From Metridium senile (Eukaryota; Cnidaria; Anthozoa; Actiniaria; Metridiidae): a stretch of DNA of 64,000 nt. Positions 22,868 through 38,411 of the stretch are shown in pieces. The translations under genes and the position numbers were made by a program. The DNA is taken from the NCBI GenBank assembly GCA_949775045.1, contig OX459096.1, positions 31,853,223 through 31,917,222 on the forward strand. Direction: 5' to 3'. Numbering within the stretch: position 1 is the first letter of the stretch; every line of letters starts with the position of its first letter. The notes beneath the pieces are model-generated. The model made no database searches and was not told the origin of the DNA. It saw only the letters and a program-made list of their open reading frames with translations.

Positions 22868-25800
22868 TCAATAATAATTGTTTGATGTTTGATGAGGTAA
22901 GTCAACGTTTTGGTCGTTTAACAGTTCATTTATAAACTTGAAAGCTTTTCCTATTTCCTTTGCAAGTTCTTTGTGTTTCCCATGGCAAGGATGAGTTGGA
23001 GAACTACTGATGGTTACAGCGATGGACTTCTGACTGAACAAGTAGTACACTGTTGACAAAACAAATAAATAAAAAGAAATAGCATGGTCTAGCATGAAAA
23101 GAAAATTCGAATCGGTCTACATTCAAATCATACACATAGCTGATTTATTCCTCGCCAACTCCATAACTCCATATTCCACCACCACCACCACCACCAACCT
23201 CAACAGCATCATTACCAACGCCACCAACTACCAACACAATTAATTGTTATTATCATCACTAATGCTTTTTATTATCATCACTAATGCTTTTAACTTCATT
23301 ATTACATCCTCCACTAACAACTACCTCCACTCATATCATCAGCACCGTCTTCGTGAGCCTTTGCCATTGATCATTATCACCGCCATCAATATTATTACAT
23401 CATCATCATCTTCATCATCATCACCATCATCTTCATCATTATGTACATCACCATTACCATTATCGTTATTACCATTACCATGATTATCATTATCGTCATC
23501 ATATCGATCATCAGCATATCCTTCCTATCATCATTATCATTATCATCATCATCATAACGATTATCATTATCATCATATCCTCCCTATCATCATTATTATT
23601 ATGATCAGCCCCAAGTCATGCTATTATATAATTACTTTTAAAAATAGCATCAGCATCATCGTCAACAACAATTACCATCATCATTATTATCATCATCATG
23701 CATCTCATCACAATTATTAGTATCATCACCACAACCACCACCACCATCACCAACACTACCAGCACGTGCTCCAACTATCATCATTATTGCTTTGAAGCCG
23801 TACCTCCTAAAGGCAGCAGACTCTTCACTCCTACACGGCCGACGGCCTCTATTGCAGGATTCCAGCCTGGGTTTGAAGTAAATGTTTCTGCTATATGCGG
23901 AGGAAGTATTGCGTTATTATCACCAGGGCTCCGTAGATAGTCAATTATCGGCTGCTGTAAATATGATCTCAAATTTCTTGGTTTTCTGGGTTGGCGAGGA
24001 AGACGAGTTTGCAAGCCAAGGGCGCGATATATCGCATCCAAATGCCATAAGTTGAATTCACCACTTTTATACCTTAAAACATTTTCTCTGTATGACGAAA
24101 CAGCTTGGAGTAATAATGTTCTCATTGAATTTTTGTTTTCAGGCTCAGGGTTTGAGATATATTCGTAAGCTGCTGTGACAAACAGTTTCATATCAGCTGT
24201 ATTTGTCTCCATCCGTGTAAGACCGCCGAACTGGAAATGCCTTTACCAACCATGTACAAAAATAAAAAACAAATCATTTAATATTAGTCACAGTAACACA
24301 TTATGGGTTGAGTCATAAATAAGTTATCAATAAAATATACCTTATACTAACTATTTCAAATACGCTTGTCGGACGTTCACACATGCGCAGCAATGCAAGC
24401 TGCAGAGCAGCATGGAATGTTCCAGAAGGACTAACTCCTCGTTTTATTAATCCTTCTTTTGTAACATCACAGTCCAAGGTTAACATAGCAGGGCATACTG
24501 GAGTGAAAGGACAACTTTCATTGGCTAGACTCATAATCTGCTTCATCTTCCTGGATATAGTGTTGTTTGGCGTATCATCCCATTGAAGAAGAGAAGGTGC
24601 AGTCAGCTCTTTCAATTTTATTTGGTCTGAAATAGAAACAGAAAGTTGTGAATGAATATAGTAGTACTCTTCAATTGTAAATGACAGGAGTGTTATGTTC
24701 GGTTCGACTGAAAACCATTACCCCCACCAGAAACCAATGGGAGGTTTGGATTTGGTTGGACGCACGAAGACTGGGCAGCTTGTTTGGGTAGACGGTAACT
24801 ACTTCGTGTTGGCAGTCACATAATAGTTATTTAAATATATTACTTTCGTAATACCTTTGCCATAAATTTTTGAATAACTATTATGTGACTGCCTACACGA
24901 CTTGACTCGTCCTACTCGTCCTACTGGTTTCGGGAGAGGGGAATACTCCAAACAGAGAGGTGCATGCATGGGTTTGAAGCTGACCAAAAATATATTCACT
25001 GCAAAAACGTCTGAGTAGATATATACAATCATGCATTCAGGATAGCACTTTATAGTGAGTAAACCCAACTCATTATTGAGTAGAAGTGAGGTTAAACTCA
25101 ATATATTGAGTACACTGTACTCAATGGCACATCTACATTTATGTTTACTCTCAATAATGAGTTGGGCTTACTCACTATAAAGTGTTATCCTGATAACACT
25201 TTGTGCATGATTAATGCAATATACTGTGTTGTATCTACTCAGCCGTTTTTGCAGTGTTTGTGGATAAAAAACATCCAAGTTTCTTTAAAAATACAGAATC
25301 GTACATGCAAATCACAACTCTTTCATGGAAACCTCTCACCTGTCCTGACATTGCAGCAAGCTGTAACTTACCATGCGTGGCAGAATTCTCTTCTTGTAAA
25401 CTCTGCACTATTTCTTCTTCTAGATCTTTAACCAGTTTAACAAATGACGATACCACAGTTCCAGACATGCCACACAAGTAATTCATGACAAATCCAGCAA
25501 CACCATTCTTGAACACCACAAGGTTCACACTGCGATCATACCATCTATTTGGAAAATTCTTTGAATGCAGCAAATGTAAACTCTCATTAACCATTCTTGG
25601 CGAATCTTCGGAATCTAAAGAAACCACTAAAAGACAGTCCCGAATGATGCCGAAGTTGTATCGATTTTGATCACTTGTTTCTTTAATCGTTTCTTCAAGA
25701 AAGTATCGTTCCTTTGTTGATAGAGTTGTAATGGGATTGACGCATAACGTTGGCTCAGTGCTTGACATCTGCATTACTCGTTCTATTTGTCTCTGCAAAA

Positions 25801-26988
25801 GTATAGAAAGGCAATGAATGCACTAATTTATGTTTGATAAGTATACGCAATTGTATTGATTAAATATAATTTTTAATTACAATTAACCAGACATATCTTT
25901 TGGTACCGACACATAGTTAGTAAAAATGATCATCAAACCGGAGACTCTCTACTAGCCTGCAGCAACCGGATGAGTAATAAATAACTATATTATGGTGTAC
26001 CTTGATTTCCTCGTAAGACGGCATGACTTCTTCTCCCATGACATCTTTCCTAATTAACTCCACTTTATATAACTTCTGTTGGTAGATAACCACAACATGC
26101 GTCGAACATTCTCTGGATGTGGTATGTCTTTCAATGAGTTCACGATGAAACTGAATTGACGTACCGAACAAATAACTATACCATCGCATTGTCATCGGTC
26201 TATCTTTATACATATCAGGACTATACTCTGTTCCACTGTAGTATTCTCGAGCTTTTAGAATTGCTGAAAGTAGAGTTGTAGCACGGTGCAACATAGGGGA
26301 ACTAGCCTCGTTTTGAAGTCTATCTGGGTAAACTACGTTGTTGTTGTCTTTATTGTTGTTATTTATGTCTTCACCCAAGCCATCGAGAACAGACGTGGAT
26401 GGATCATGGCTTATCCCTCGTATAACCATGGCGTATGATACCTGTACTTGGTTGGGGAGACAACTGCCATCAAGTATTGTTTCTCCAGGACGAATTCCAA
26501 ACCTGTCATCAGCAAGTTGAGGGCAATACCAGCATTTATTGACTGCATCTTTGTCGTGGTCTTGTTGGACTCTTTAAAGAAATTATGAAAAATAGAAACA
26601 TGGATAAAAAAAATCGTCCGACTTTATTTTAACAGGGTTCTCCTCTTCCTCCTTTTCCCTCCCCTCCCTCTTTAACCTTGGCTCAACAAAATTAACTCTT
26701 GTACAGCATTTTCAAACACTAAACCGACTTTTTCTGCATCAAATGACACCTAAAATGAAGTGTACGTAATTCTATGATTTCTCACCTTTTGTGCGCATCT
26801 TCAAATCCTAAAAAGTACAATAACCATGTCAGGAAAAACTTGACAGTGCGCCTTACCAGCGTCCAACACTGAGATGAAACAATTCTTCGGCACAAGTATT
26901 CAACCAGAGTATCGTACGAGGGTAGCTTAGCATTATGGAGCTGACGGTCCCAGGCATCGAGTTTGCGGCCTAGATCAGCATCGTGTTT
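22868..26988 (-). CDS. Choline/carnitine O-acyltransferase-family protein, active-site His replaced (probable pseudoenzyme); N-terminus missing
   Basis: Six exons: 26988-26786, 26571-26001, 25792-25372, 24626-24341, 24240-23804, 23049-22868; phases match and give 699 residues to TGA. Family landmarks run in order: MRWYSYLFGTSIQFHRE (matching the 'C/M-NQYY..F.S.RIPG' segment), HVVVIYQQKLYKVEL, RWYDRSVNLVVFKNG, SGTFHAALQLALLRM, the region of the family's 'STR-F..GRT' motif (here SIRHFQFGGLTRM), and the C-terminal GGVYYLFSQKSIAVTISS. Known members transfer acyl groups between CoA and carnitine or choline using a His in G-L-x-x-E-H. Here this reads GFVMNYLCGM: Glu is Asn and His is Tyr (codon 25478-25480). 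The STSQ-like motif is FTSN. A hydrophobic stretch (FFLTWLLYFLGF) in the first visible exon may be a membrane anchor. The first visible exon has no ATG, so at least one exon lies above 26988. Confidence 0.88.
23175..23785. repeat. (ATC)n-rich low-complexity tract
   Basis: Degenerate ATC/CAC trinucleotides over about 600 bp, filling the intron between the last two exons of the acyltransferase-like gene and ending about 20 bp past the donor of exon 24240-23804. Confidence 0.9.
24805..24899. repeat. Hairpin repeat
   Basis: Exact inverted arms of 26 bp (CAGTCACATAATAGTTAT within them) flank a 43-bp AT-rich loop, in the intron between acyltransferase exons 25792-25372 and 24626-24341. Confidence 0.75.
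24997..25256. mobile_element. MITE with CACTGCAAAAACG ends
   Basis: Terminal repeats CACTGCAAAAACGTCTGAGT and its near-complement, with an inner inverted pair around ACTCAATAATGAGTTGGG. The same end is seen truncated at 58277-58338, exactly at the junction of FGF units B and C. Confidence 0.8.
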
Positions 26989-27353
26989 CTGAACAAAACA
27001 AACGAACGTAGACTTAATATTTTACCAGAAACCATGAAAAATAATTAAGGCTATATATGAAGGCTATAGGAATAAAGAATAAAGGCTATATCAGTGTGTC
27101 TAAAATTAAAGTCATGATAAGAGTTATCAAATGTAAAAAAAATTATAATGTTAAATAGAGTTTTTATCGTGACTTCTTTAAAGAAGATGTTTATCATGCC
27201 GTGTCCGGCATGATCATGTGACCATATATGCTTCTTTAACAAGCATGATTCTCTTGAACTTTTTTAAACTTCTCGGTTTTATTGTTTAATTTGAAGTAAA
27301 CCACATATCAATGATTCGCCATTACATTTTAGTTAAATATGCAGTTAAATAGT

Positions 27354-27498
27354 CCTGGGGCTGGTTGTACGAAGCCTGAATAGTGCTATCCACCGGGTAA
27401 ATCCTTATCTATCGGATAAAATCTATAAAAAAAACCTATGCAGTGGATAACTTTTATCCGCGGATAACTTTATCCACCCTTCGTACCACCGGCCCCTG
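27354..27498. mobile_element. MITE with CTGGGGCTGGT ends
   Basis: CTGGGGCTGGTTGTACGAAG at the left mirrors CTTCGTACCACCGGCCCCTG at the right; the interior is rich in GGATAA/TTATCC pairs. Nothing else is supported in 26989-27353 or 27499-28199. The 5' exon(s) of the acyltransferase-like gene could be here but were not recognised. Confidence 0.7.
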
Positions 27499-28199
27499 AG
27501 GCGTAACAGTACTAAATTTGTTCGATTCTGGAGATTTTTTTCTGTACATAATGATGTCACTGTTGTGGAGTTAGGTTGCTCTTTAGTCAGTAAAGCTGGT
27601 ATCGCTTCTTTATTCGCAAAATGCAAAATGCAACAAAACCCTTACCAACCTTTTGTGAAATAGCTGTATGCAACTGTTGATATGAGCTCAAGCGCTCAAG
27701 CGCTCATGATCAATTCTTTGATTGGCATATAAGAAATAAAACAATCGAATAAACACTCTAGCTTGTCAGACCTATAGGCAGCTGTCGGTCGGGTAGTGTT
27801 GCCGATTTGTCCTAAATTCAGCATATAGTCTTGTTTTTGTGTCCTATCAACGAATCCAATCGTTTGAGGCGAAAAAAGGTTTTTGTTCAAAAGGGGAGAG
27901 TACTTTTTGGGTCCTAAAACGGTCGTTAAATATCGCAAATCATCTGCATATTTGGCAATTTATATTACTACAAGCTTAACAGTTTTTCAAAACATTTTAT
28001 TTAATATACCAATTAAAGTACATGACTTCTAGATCTTCTATCGAAAACATTTGTCAAATTCGAAAAATAATTGTTTTCAAGTATCTCACTGACTGGAAGG
28101 AATGAAATTTGACGGCGTTGCTGACTCATAATAAAAATATTTTTTGAAGAAAAAAAACTTATCCACAGTTCCTACCTCCCAGGGACTGTTTTACACTTC

Positions 28200-29115
28200 A
28201 ATTTAACACAAATAATCAAGCGCTTACTGTATCAAATGAAATAGAATCGACAGAGATGTTTAGTGGAGTCGGTATATTAGAGAACTATATTTTTAGAAAA
28301 ACTTGAATCTTACTAGAAAATTAGTTTCCATCTGCTTTCAGAGTTCTGTGACCTCATTCCTGGTCTTTAGTCATTAAAAATAAAAGCTGTTGTTTTGTGA
28401 TTTTGCTTTTAGCATTCGCACATATAATAACAAAAGAAGTGCAAACTCTGGGTAATAAGGGTATGGACCAATAGATATTTGGTAGTGGGGGGATTAGTGC
28501 AGTATATTTTTTTGACCTTGGGGCTGTGCAAGTTTTTTATTTCGCTTTGTTGAATATTTATTTCAGAATTGTGCGTCGTGATGGAAGATCTCCAAGACAT
28601 TGATAGTATATATGATTTTAACATTTTGGGTTGTACATTTCTAGACGAACTTCAATCGTCATGACAACTAGTAGGTGTTAATGTTTTACAACAAATAGAA
28701 AGAACTCATACTGTATAGCAATGGGTAATATGTGCTTTGTACCGGTAATGACATCACATAAACATGCGCATCCGTTCAGAGCTAGTATAAAATGGAATAA
28801 ATGCAATTTAACAAAAATATTTTACACTTAAATGTAACAATGCAAATAATCGAACGTTTACCGTATTAAAAATTAAAATAGAATCTACGGAGATGTTTAG
28901 TTTAGTCGGTATATTAGAGAACTATTTGTAAAACACGAAAAAACCGTGTTGAATTTTACAACTGAATTTTTTTTTAACTTACCAGAACATTCGTCTCCAT
29001 CTGCTGTCAGGGTTTTCGGGCCTCATTCCAGGTCGATCTTTAGTCATTAAAAATAAGAGCTGTTGTTTTGTTATTTCGCTTTTTATCATTCGCACATATA
29101 ATAACAAAAGAAGTG
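28200..29115 (-). repeat. Local duplication carrying a possible first exon
   Basis: 28200-28450 and 28830-29115 are diverged direct copies (shared: GTCGGTATATTAGAGAACTA, CATTCGCACATATAATAACA). On the minus strand the right-hand copy has an ATG at 29047, an open run of 21 codons beginning MTKDRPGMRPENPDSRWRRM, and a good donor (TCTG|GTAAGT) at 28983. In the left-hand copy the same run is frameshifted. It would suit a 5' exon, but its phase does not join directly to the first visible acyltransferase exon, so an intervening exon or a different gene is needed. Confidence 0.4.
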
Positions 29116-29929
29116 CAATTAAACTCTGGGTAATTGAAACAAACCGTCAGTCTCATTTAGAAAGTACATAAATAGTATTGCATATATATATGAGAGTAAA
29201 TTTAATTTTTTTGTAAAAAGTGAATAGGTTTTTAAATTAAAACCTAAAAATTCTAAAAATTGTATTTGTGTTCCGTATAATTTAGAATGTATGTAATTGC
29301 AATTGTTTTACAATTGCATATCAAACTAAATTGGTACAGAATAATGTTCTTCTATATAATAGGTTAATGCCGTTTTATATAGGTTCTTCTTCTAAGAGTT
29401 TTATAACAATTGTACATGCTACATAATTCGATTCAGATAAAATTCATATTACACAAGACATACCCTATATTAGAAATCGATCTCTCAGTAGGTTCTTCAA
29501 AGTATATTTTTTCCAGTATATTTTTTCCAACGTGAATAATAATGTTTCCTAAATCATATTCCATTCATTTAAAGTATGAATGTTATATATACTTATGGAC
29601 ATACATACATAAGGTACCTGTACATGGTCGAAGTCTATACGTCGACAGGTATGGTTAGCCACCAAGCTCATTAAAAATGCAACGGCCTGTTGGACCATTA
29701 TTATAACGCATATTACAGATAAACGTACATGAATATCTCACCAACGTTCCGCTAAATCCTTCTAGTGTTATTTACCTTATTGAGAATACGCTTCTTTTAA
29801 ACGGATTTGATTATTTGGAAGTGATACCTGCTGCGGTATTTTTCTTCGACCTTTCCAAAAATTAGCTAAAGTGTGAACCATATATCTTTAATTTCTTAAT
29901 TAATTCCCCTTCCTAGTTACAAAAGAGAG

Positions 29930-30625
29930 CAAAATATGTACTGTAATAAAGTTTTATTGAAGAAAAATAGGCTTTGTGCTTTTATATATTTGACTACGGA
30001 ACCGATGTGCAATGATGTTATTCTCGGCAGTGACGCAGTGAAACCACATTGTTTTCCCGTTTAACAGCCAGCAAGCAAGCCCGCTTTGTCATTTACATAT
30101 AACATCCTAAAAAGGTTCAACCTTGCAATGTCAATGAGCTAAATTAATTTTAAAATAATATATAGTTTTAAAAACTATTACCCGATAACAACATGCATAA
30201 TACAACATGCTTTGTATTATAATAAATAGCTATTAAAACCTGTCTGTATTTTGATAACGATCTATACTGCTACAATATGTATAACCTGTTTGACTGTAAC
30301 GTGCATATTAAACGAGGCGTAGCTAAATGTCTAAAAATAGTTTAGAAGTGGCTGCCTGCACGTGCACTAACTCTAGCAAAGACTTAAATTATCTAAAGTC
30401 ATTTTCAGTCCCTTTAAGAGATATTTAAAAAAAAACCCTGAAAGAACACGGCTATGTGCGTATACGAAAAGGGATGGGCTCTTCCTTTTCGATGCACTAG
30501 AAGATACTAAGAATTATTATGTGGCTACGATAGTACGCGCGCTCTGATTGGCTGTTTCCGGTCTGATATTTTCCCATATCAGACCGTTACCACAACAACG
30601 ATACATATTTTACATTACATTGGGA
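29930..30625 (+). repeat. Duplicated module R, forward, left of FGF unit A
   Basis: Contains GAGGCGTAGCTAAATGTCTA and AATAGTTTAGAAGTGGCTGC, followed by CCCTGAAAGAACACGGCTAT and TTTCCGGTCTGATA. Close copies are at about 52140-52694 (same strand), 62945-63260 (same strand), and reversed at 36365-36670, 56945-57350 and 61720-62040. No protein-coding sequence. Confidence 0.8.
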
Positions 30626-31916
30626 GCTTTGTTCTTGTATCACAAATTTTTTTAATAAGACAGCTGCTATCAGTAAACACTGTGTTAGAAAGTATTAGCT
30701 GGTGATTTTTACATGTCAAATAGAAAATACTTCAAAGTTGTTTTATTTTGTTAAATAATCCAGTTTATAGAATAACCAGCGCAGAGAGACAAAGCATAAA
30801 ACCAGTTGTTTAGATATTATTTTCTATAATGCACTTCTTGAGGAATATTTTACTTGAAGAACTACTTGATGTCAGTAAATGTGCATGCACCATGCACTGG
30901 CATCATTTTGTACAAAACTATTACAAATATTATTCAGCTTAGCATGCCCATTGATGGCATCTGTTACATAATTTCAATATCAACAGGATTTTATTAAACA
31001 GAAACATATTGCATATGCTGCAATAAGAAAATATGTCGTTTACTCCCAGCAATATAATTCATGTGAGAGTTGATGTTATCACTGCAATCATCAGATTCAT
31101 TTATAAATGTTAAAGAATTAATTATCCAAAAAGTTGAAACATAATGTACTTCATTCACATGACCAATATTTATTGTAGTATAATTAATTTCTGTATATAT
31201 AGGACTAATCAAATTAAATGGTGCAAAGCCCTCATTTGATCACCTGCACCACCAACATCTAACAATTGTAAAACCTCGTTTAGCTAATCTAGACTGCAAT
31301 AGTACCACTGGGGGAATTCTTGGAACAGTTCCCACAATATTATCTAGAGTTTATTAGAGGGCCAGGATGTGATTCAATGTCACGTGAAATAAGTAATTTT
31401 CGTGGAGAAATACTGAAAAGCTCTCATTTTGAGTACAACATTTTATTGAATAAATGCATTTGGTCACCAAATGATTACAATTTAAACTTCGTCCTTGTTT
31501 TACTACAATAAGATTTACTATTGAATAGAATATTAAGACTTACTCATGCTCTTGATTTGTGAGTTAAACCAATATTTAACTGTTTTTCATCTTATTAGTA
31601 TAAATTTGTTTTGCCGGTTTTTGGACCATAGCTGAAGTCTCTTCGTTTGTCGCTGCTAGGACAGTTTCCTCACGAATGGAAGGAGAAGCGACCATATACT
31701 TGCTGATTTCTTGGAGCTACGACAGCTTCCTTACGAATGGAAAGCGTGTTGATTGTGTTTATTCCCTTCGTAAAATGTCCGCCTTGATTATTCAGCTTGT
31801 GTGTCGCAAAGAATGCTGGGTGTTAGCGCCTCGTTTTCAAAAAGTTTGACGCCCTCAGACAGGCAGAAATCGTTGCATTTTAAGACTCGTGCCGGCCAAA
31901 GGCCTGGGCACGAGTA
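30626..31916. other. Sequence unique to the left of FGF unit A, no gene seen
   Basis: AT-rich sequence without a supported reading frame or family match. A short internal duplication is visible around 31660 and 31715 (both contain CACGAATGGA or TACGAATGGA). Unit B has only about 190 bp in the equivalent place, so this is either an insertion in A or a deletion in B. Confidence 0.5.
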
Positions 31917-32503
31917 ATTACATCTGAAAACATTAAACCTTCATGTCTTCTCGTATAAGGACGTTAGACCGGAAATCCCGTCACTCCCCACTCACACACT
32001 GTTTGACTATTAGTAGGGCACGCAGTTCCCGGTGATGTCGACAGGGCTTACAATTCGGCATTTCATTAAAATTAGCGGCTCGCTTAATGGGATGTATCTG
32101 TATCAAAATGGAAATGGAAACTTCAAATATTTTTTCACATCCCTCTTGAAAACACTTTTCAAGCTAAGGAGCATACAAGGTTAAACGCCCCCTTCTCAAT
32201 CTAGCTAGTTTCTCCTTCCTCCTTATTTTAATTTTGAGTTAAGTTTGAAGTTTGCTTAACTTTCGAAGAAAAAGTGTGAACTAAAGATAAAAACTACAGA
32301 AACAAAACCAACAGTTCAAGTCAGAATACACTTTAATCAAGTTGACAAACGTGAACAAATCCACAATTGTGTTTGAAACTAAGACCTAGTTTATACGTTG
32401 CATCTCACGTGTGTAGAATCTAATACAAATGAGGTAACCTATATAGTTTGAATTCATTTGCATTACATTCGGCACATGTGTGATGCGTCATTTGTCTAAG
32501 CGT

Positions 32504-34852
<2,349 letters not shown>

Positions 34853-36364
34853 CTGTGAACAAAAAGGACAGCTTTTAGACAGACACTTATTGGCAATGAA
34901 TTGGGTTGGTGCAATACAAATATCAGCCGAGTAAAAACAAACAAACTAACAAACAACTATTCAATGAAAAAAAACAAAAGTATCTTAACGGGTAACGTGA
35001 CTACCTAGTAGCTAGGCAGAAAGTTGCTTATCTGCACCAACAGAACACGAAGCAATATTTAAGGAAATTTTCAAGTTTTCAGAATATGTGCTAAACTTTT
35101 TTTACAATCAGAATCCTTACGATGGCACTGAGTTTCATTACTAGTTTGATTTCTTAGTTCTTATTCGTCCTACCTTCTTCATTGATATATAGCAACCTGG
35201 CTGCATGCTTGGTTATACAAAGATGTCTTGATCTCCAAAAGTTGATATATCTTTGGCTTTCTGTGGTATGGTTAGTAGCTTTACCATGGTCAATTTATAT
35301 ATACTTTGCCTTGATAAAAACATTTAGGTGAGGCAATCACATGGAGGAACTAAAACTAGAAAATGTAAAGAAATTATGTGTTCTAAGTCATAAGGCATGC
35401 ATCTGGTGATGGGTGTGTACATGTTGTTTTCAACCAAGAAACTTGTTGAGGTAAAATGAAATACCGATTGTAAAGGAATTCTATTTAACTATTTGCTCTC
35501 TCAATTTATTGCAGTACTTTTCTATTTATAAACTGACTAGTATATAGTCTGTAATCTTCGTGCATGTTTCGTCCAACTCAAAGGATTCATCAGAGCCGGG
35601 AAATAGTATGCATTGTATAAAATGGTATCGTGTATCCAGGCCAAGAAGATTGTATTTGAAGTCAAATTTATTTATTTATTTTTCATTGGAGGATAATAGG
35701 TTGTTTGAATTTTATATCAACATATAACAAATATATAAAGACTGAAATACATAAGAAAATTATCCTTAGAATGATCATGATATTAATATTGACGATTTTG
35801 GTCAACACCCACGGGTTTTTCACAATAGATTTAAAAACTGCGTGGTGATAATTCCAATCCCTTTCACAAATGCATCAAAATGTCAAACATTTGAGCAATT
35901 TATATATTGTATTTTTAAAATTGCATATCCATATTAAAAAGGTAAAAAATGCGGAATATCTAAAATAAAGAGAACATACTCTCCAAAAGTATGAATCTAA
36001 TAGTCCCTCACTAAACGGACATTAATTTTACACATTTTTCAATATTTATTTTTGCAAGAAATATCCACAAACACAAAAGACTGAATCGTAGCTGAACCAA
36101 CTTTTTTGAATTGAGTATATGTTGTTTAAAATACTACTGCTTTAGTTAGTTATAGCTAGCCTCTTTCGCAGGCAACTACTTTCCCTCCTTTGACGACCTG
36201 CTCTATAAAGGTTTAATTGAATATGGCCCCATCGCCGGAGACTTGTGATTTCAGAGGTGTTTATAAAAACAAAGTTTAATATATTCCATTATGCTTTTTT
36301 CATGACAATATTAACATTTACATGCTGAAACTTCTTGCTACAGTTAACTTAGTGTGACGTACAG

Positions 36365-36670
36365 GTAGCCACTTCTAAACTATTTTTAGACATTTAGCTA
36401 CGCCTCGTTTAATGTGCACGTTACAGACAAACAGGTTATACATATTGTAGATACAGATCGTTATCAAAATACAAACAGACTTTAATAGCTATTAAGACAA
36501 GACGTATTTTATCGGGTAATAGTTTTTTAAACTATTCAATATTTTGATATGAATTTAGCTCATCTCAAGGTAGAATATAAAATTTACAATGTAAAGCACA
36601 AAACGGGCTTGCATGGCATGGCAATGAATATTAATTGCGAAAATAATTCGGTTTCATAGCATTAGTGCCG
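36365..36670 (-). repeat. Module R, reversed, right of FGF unit A
   Basis: Reverse complement of the R core, running from CCACTTCTAAACTATTTTTA to the TTTCATAGCATTAGTGCCGA end. Confidence 0.8.
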
Positions 36671-36899
36671 AAAATAACGTTATCATATGACCCGTATTTT
36701 GCTCGGCGCGCGCTCTTAAGAAAACCTTCGGTAAAAAGTCACGTGATGGGGTCCGTACGGCTTTTTTAACCTGGTCCGTACAAACACGTACGGACCAGCT
36801 ACTCGAAACATCACAACAAAAATGGCCTTTAAATTACAAAGAGTGGGTCATATGATAAAAAATAGTCAATAAGTACTTATTACTGCAAGTCGGTTGTAA

Positions 36900-37872
36900 T
36901 AATTAATTTAATAATTTATAGAGCGCATAAATCTATATACATATTCAGATGCGCTATAACTATTTACAATAAAATTTATGGTAATATATTATACAAAGAG
37001 TGACTAATTAAATAATACTAATGAAAAGAAAACTAATGCCTTAACGGCCTTGTAAATAAGTGTGTCTTCAGGTTCTTCTTGAACGAGTCAATATTTAGGT
37101 TAACGTTTCTAATATCTAGCGGCAGAGCATTCCAAAGGGCAGGTGCGGCAGAGGAAAAGGCGCGATCCCCTAAAGTAATTTTCGATTTGATGTTAGGATT
37201 TCTTAACAGTGTTCCATTGTTATTCCTTCTAAGGTTGTATTTAGATGGAGGCAAAATCGAGATAAGCTCACTATAGCTAAGATAAAGGGGTGCTAGCCCC
37301 TTAAGAATTTTAAAAGTAATCAAAATTAGTTTAAATTCAATGCGAAATCTAATCGGTAACCAATGCAATTCACGCAACAGCGGGGTAATATGACAAAAAC
37401 GAGAAGCGGAAAGCACTAAGCGTAGCGAGCAGAAGCATTCAGAACGCGCTTCAACTTATGATGTTGATAATAAGGAAGGCCATAGTAGAGGCTATTGCAG
37501 TAATCAATTCGGATAGTTATTAAGGCATGCACTAGAGATGCTGCAGATTCGTTCGTTAGGTATTTACGTATACGCCTAAGATTATATAGGAAAAAGAAAG
37601 CACTACTACAAGTTCTATTAATGTCAGTGTTCATGGTCAAGTCGGTGTCAAGCCATGTTCCAAGGCCACGGACAGTGCTGGCCAGATTGACGTGAGCTTC
37701 GCCAACTTTGATGGTATCAATTGACGTCTTTGCGAGTTGTTTCCGCGTTCCAATGAGTAAAAACTCAGTCTTGTCATCATTGAGCTTCAACTTACTTTCA
37801 AGCATCCACTGCCGGATATCGCGAACACAGTTCTCTACTGATGAGATGGCATCTGCTTGATTTGTACTTACA
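36900..37872 (-). mobile_element. 5'-truncated LINE (reverse transcriptase C-terminal part) with target duplication
   Basis: Translated on the minus strand, 37895-37416 gives the thumb region after the RT core (KLKLNDDKTEFLLIGTR, VRGLGTWLDTDLTM, INRTCSSAFFFLYNLRRIR). After a one-base frame change near 37416, 37033 gives the usual L2/CR1/Rex-like tail (LLRELHWLPIRFRIEFKL, FKILKGLAPLYLS, FSSAAPALWNALP). The catalytic FADD part and everything upstream are absent, so it is a dead 5' truncation. TTGTAA at 36894-36899 and 37873-37878 is the target duplication. The 3' end is AT-rich (TTATTAAATTAATTA). The uninterrupted site is preserved at about 62800-62815. Confidence 0.85.
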
Positions 37873-38411
37873 TTGTAACGATTTAAAAAAGACATTTTAT
37901 TGTCAAGTGATGCGCATTGTTAAATATATAACACGGAGGCTATAGACAGCCTTAAGTTTACTGTAATTGCATTTTTATAAATCCTTTAAGATGCCTTTGC
38001 CAATAGGGATAAAAGTATGGATGACTGAGGACGTATGTTAAAAAACGATTTGATATATTTTCGGGTATTAAATTTTAAATTTAGAATTTCAACAATTTGT
38101 GGTATCCTCTAGTGTATCGAAACGGAAGAGCCTATCCCTTTTCGTATACGCACATATAGCCGTGTTCTTTCGGATTTTTTTTTAATGTCGTATCTCTCAA
38201 AAGGACTGAAAATCATTTGTGTCAGAAAATCGATTTACTGCACATCACGGCCCATATAGTAAAGAACTTAGAAATTAATGAAACTGTGATTAGCAATCCA
38301 CAAAAACGTTAGGATATGTTGTATACTTCACTGGACTTCAATAAATGACATTATTTCAAATACAATTTCAGTCCATCTGCATTTTCAGAAATTTAATTTA
38401 TTTATTTTTAT

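Noticed and set aside
22678..22935. Plus-strand frame near the end of the acyltransferase-like gene
   Set aside because: Overlaps the antisense of that gene's last exon, with no recognisable domain or splice sites.
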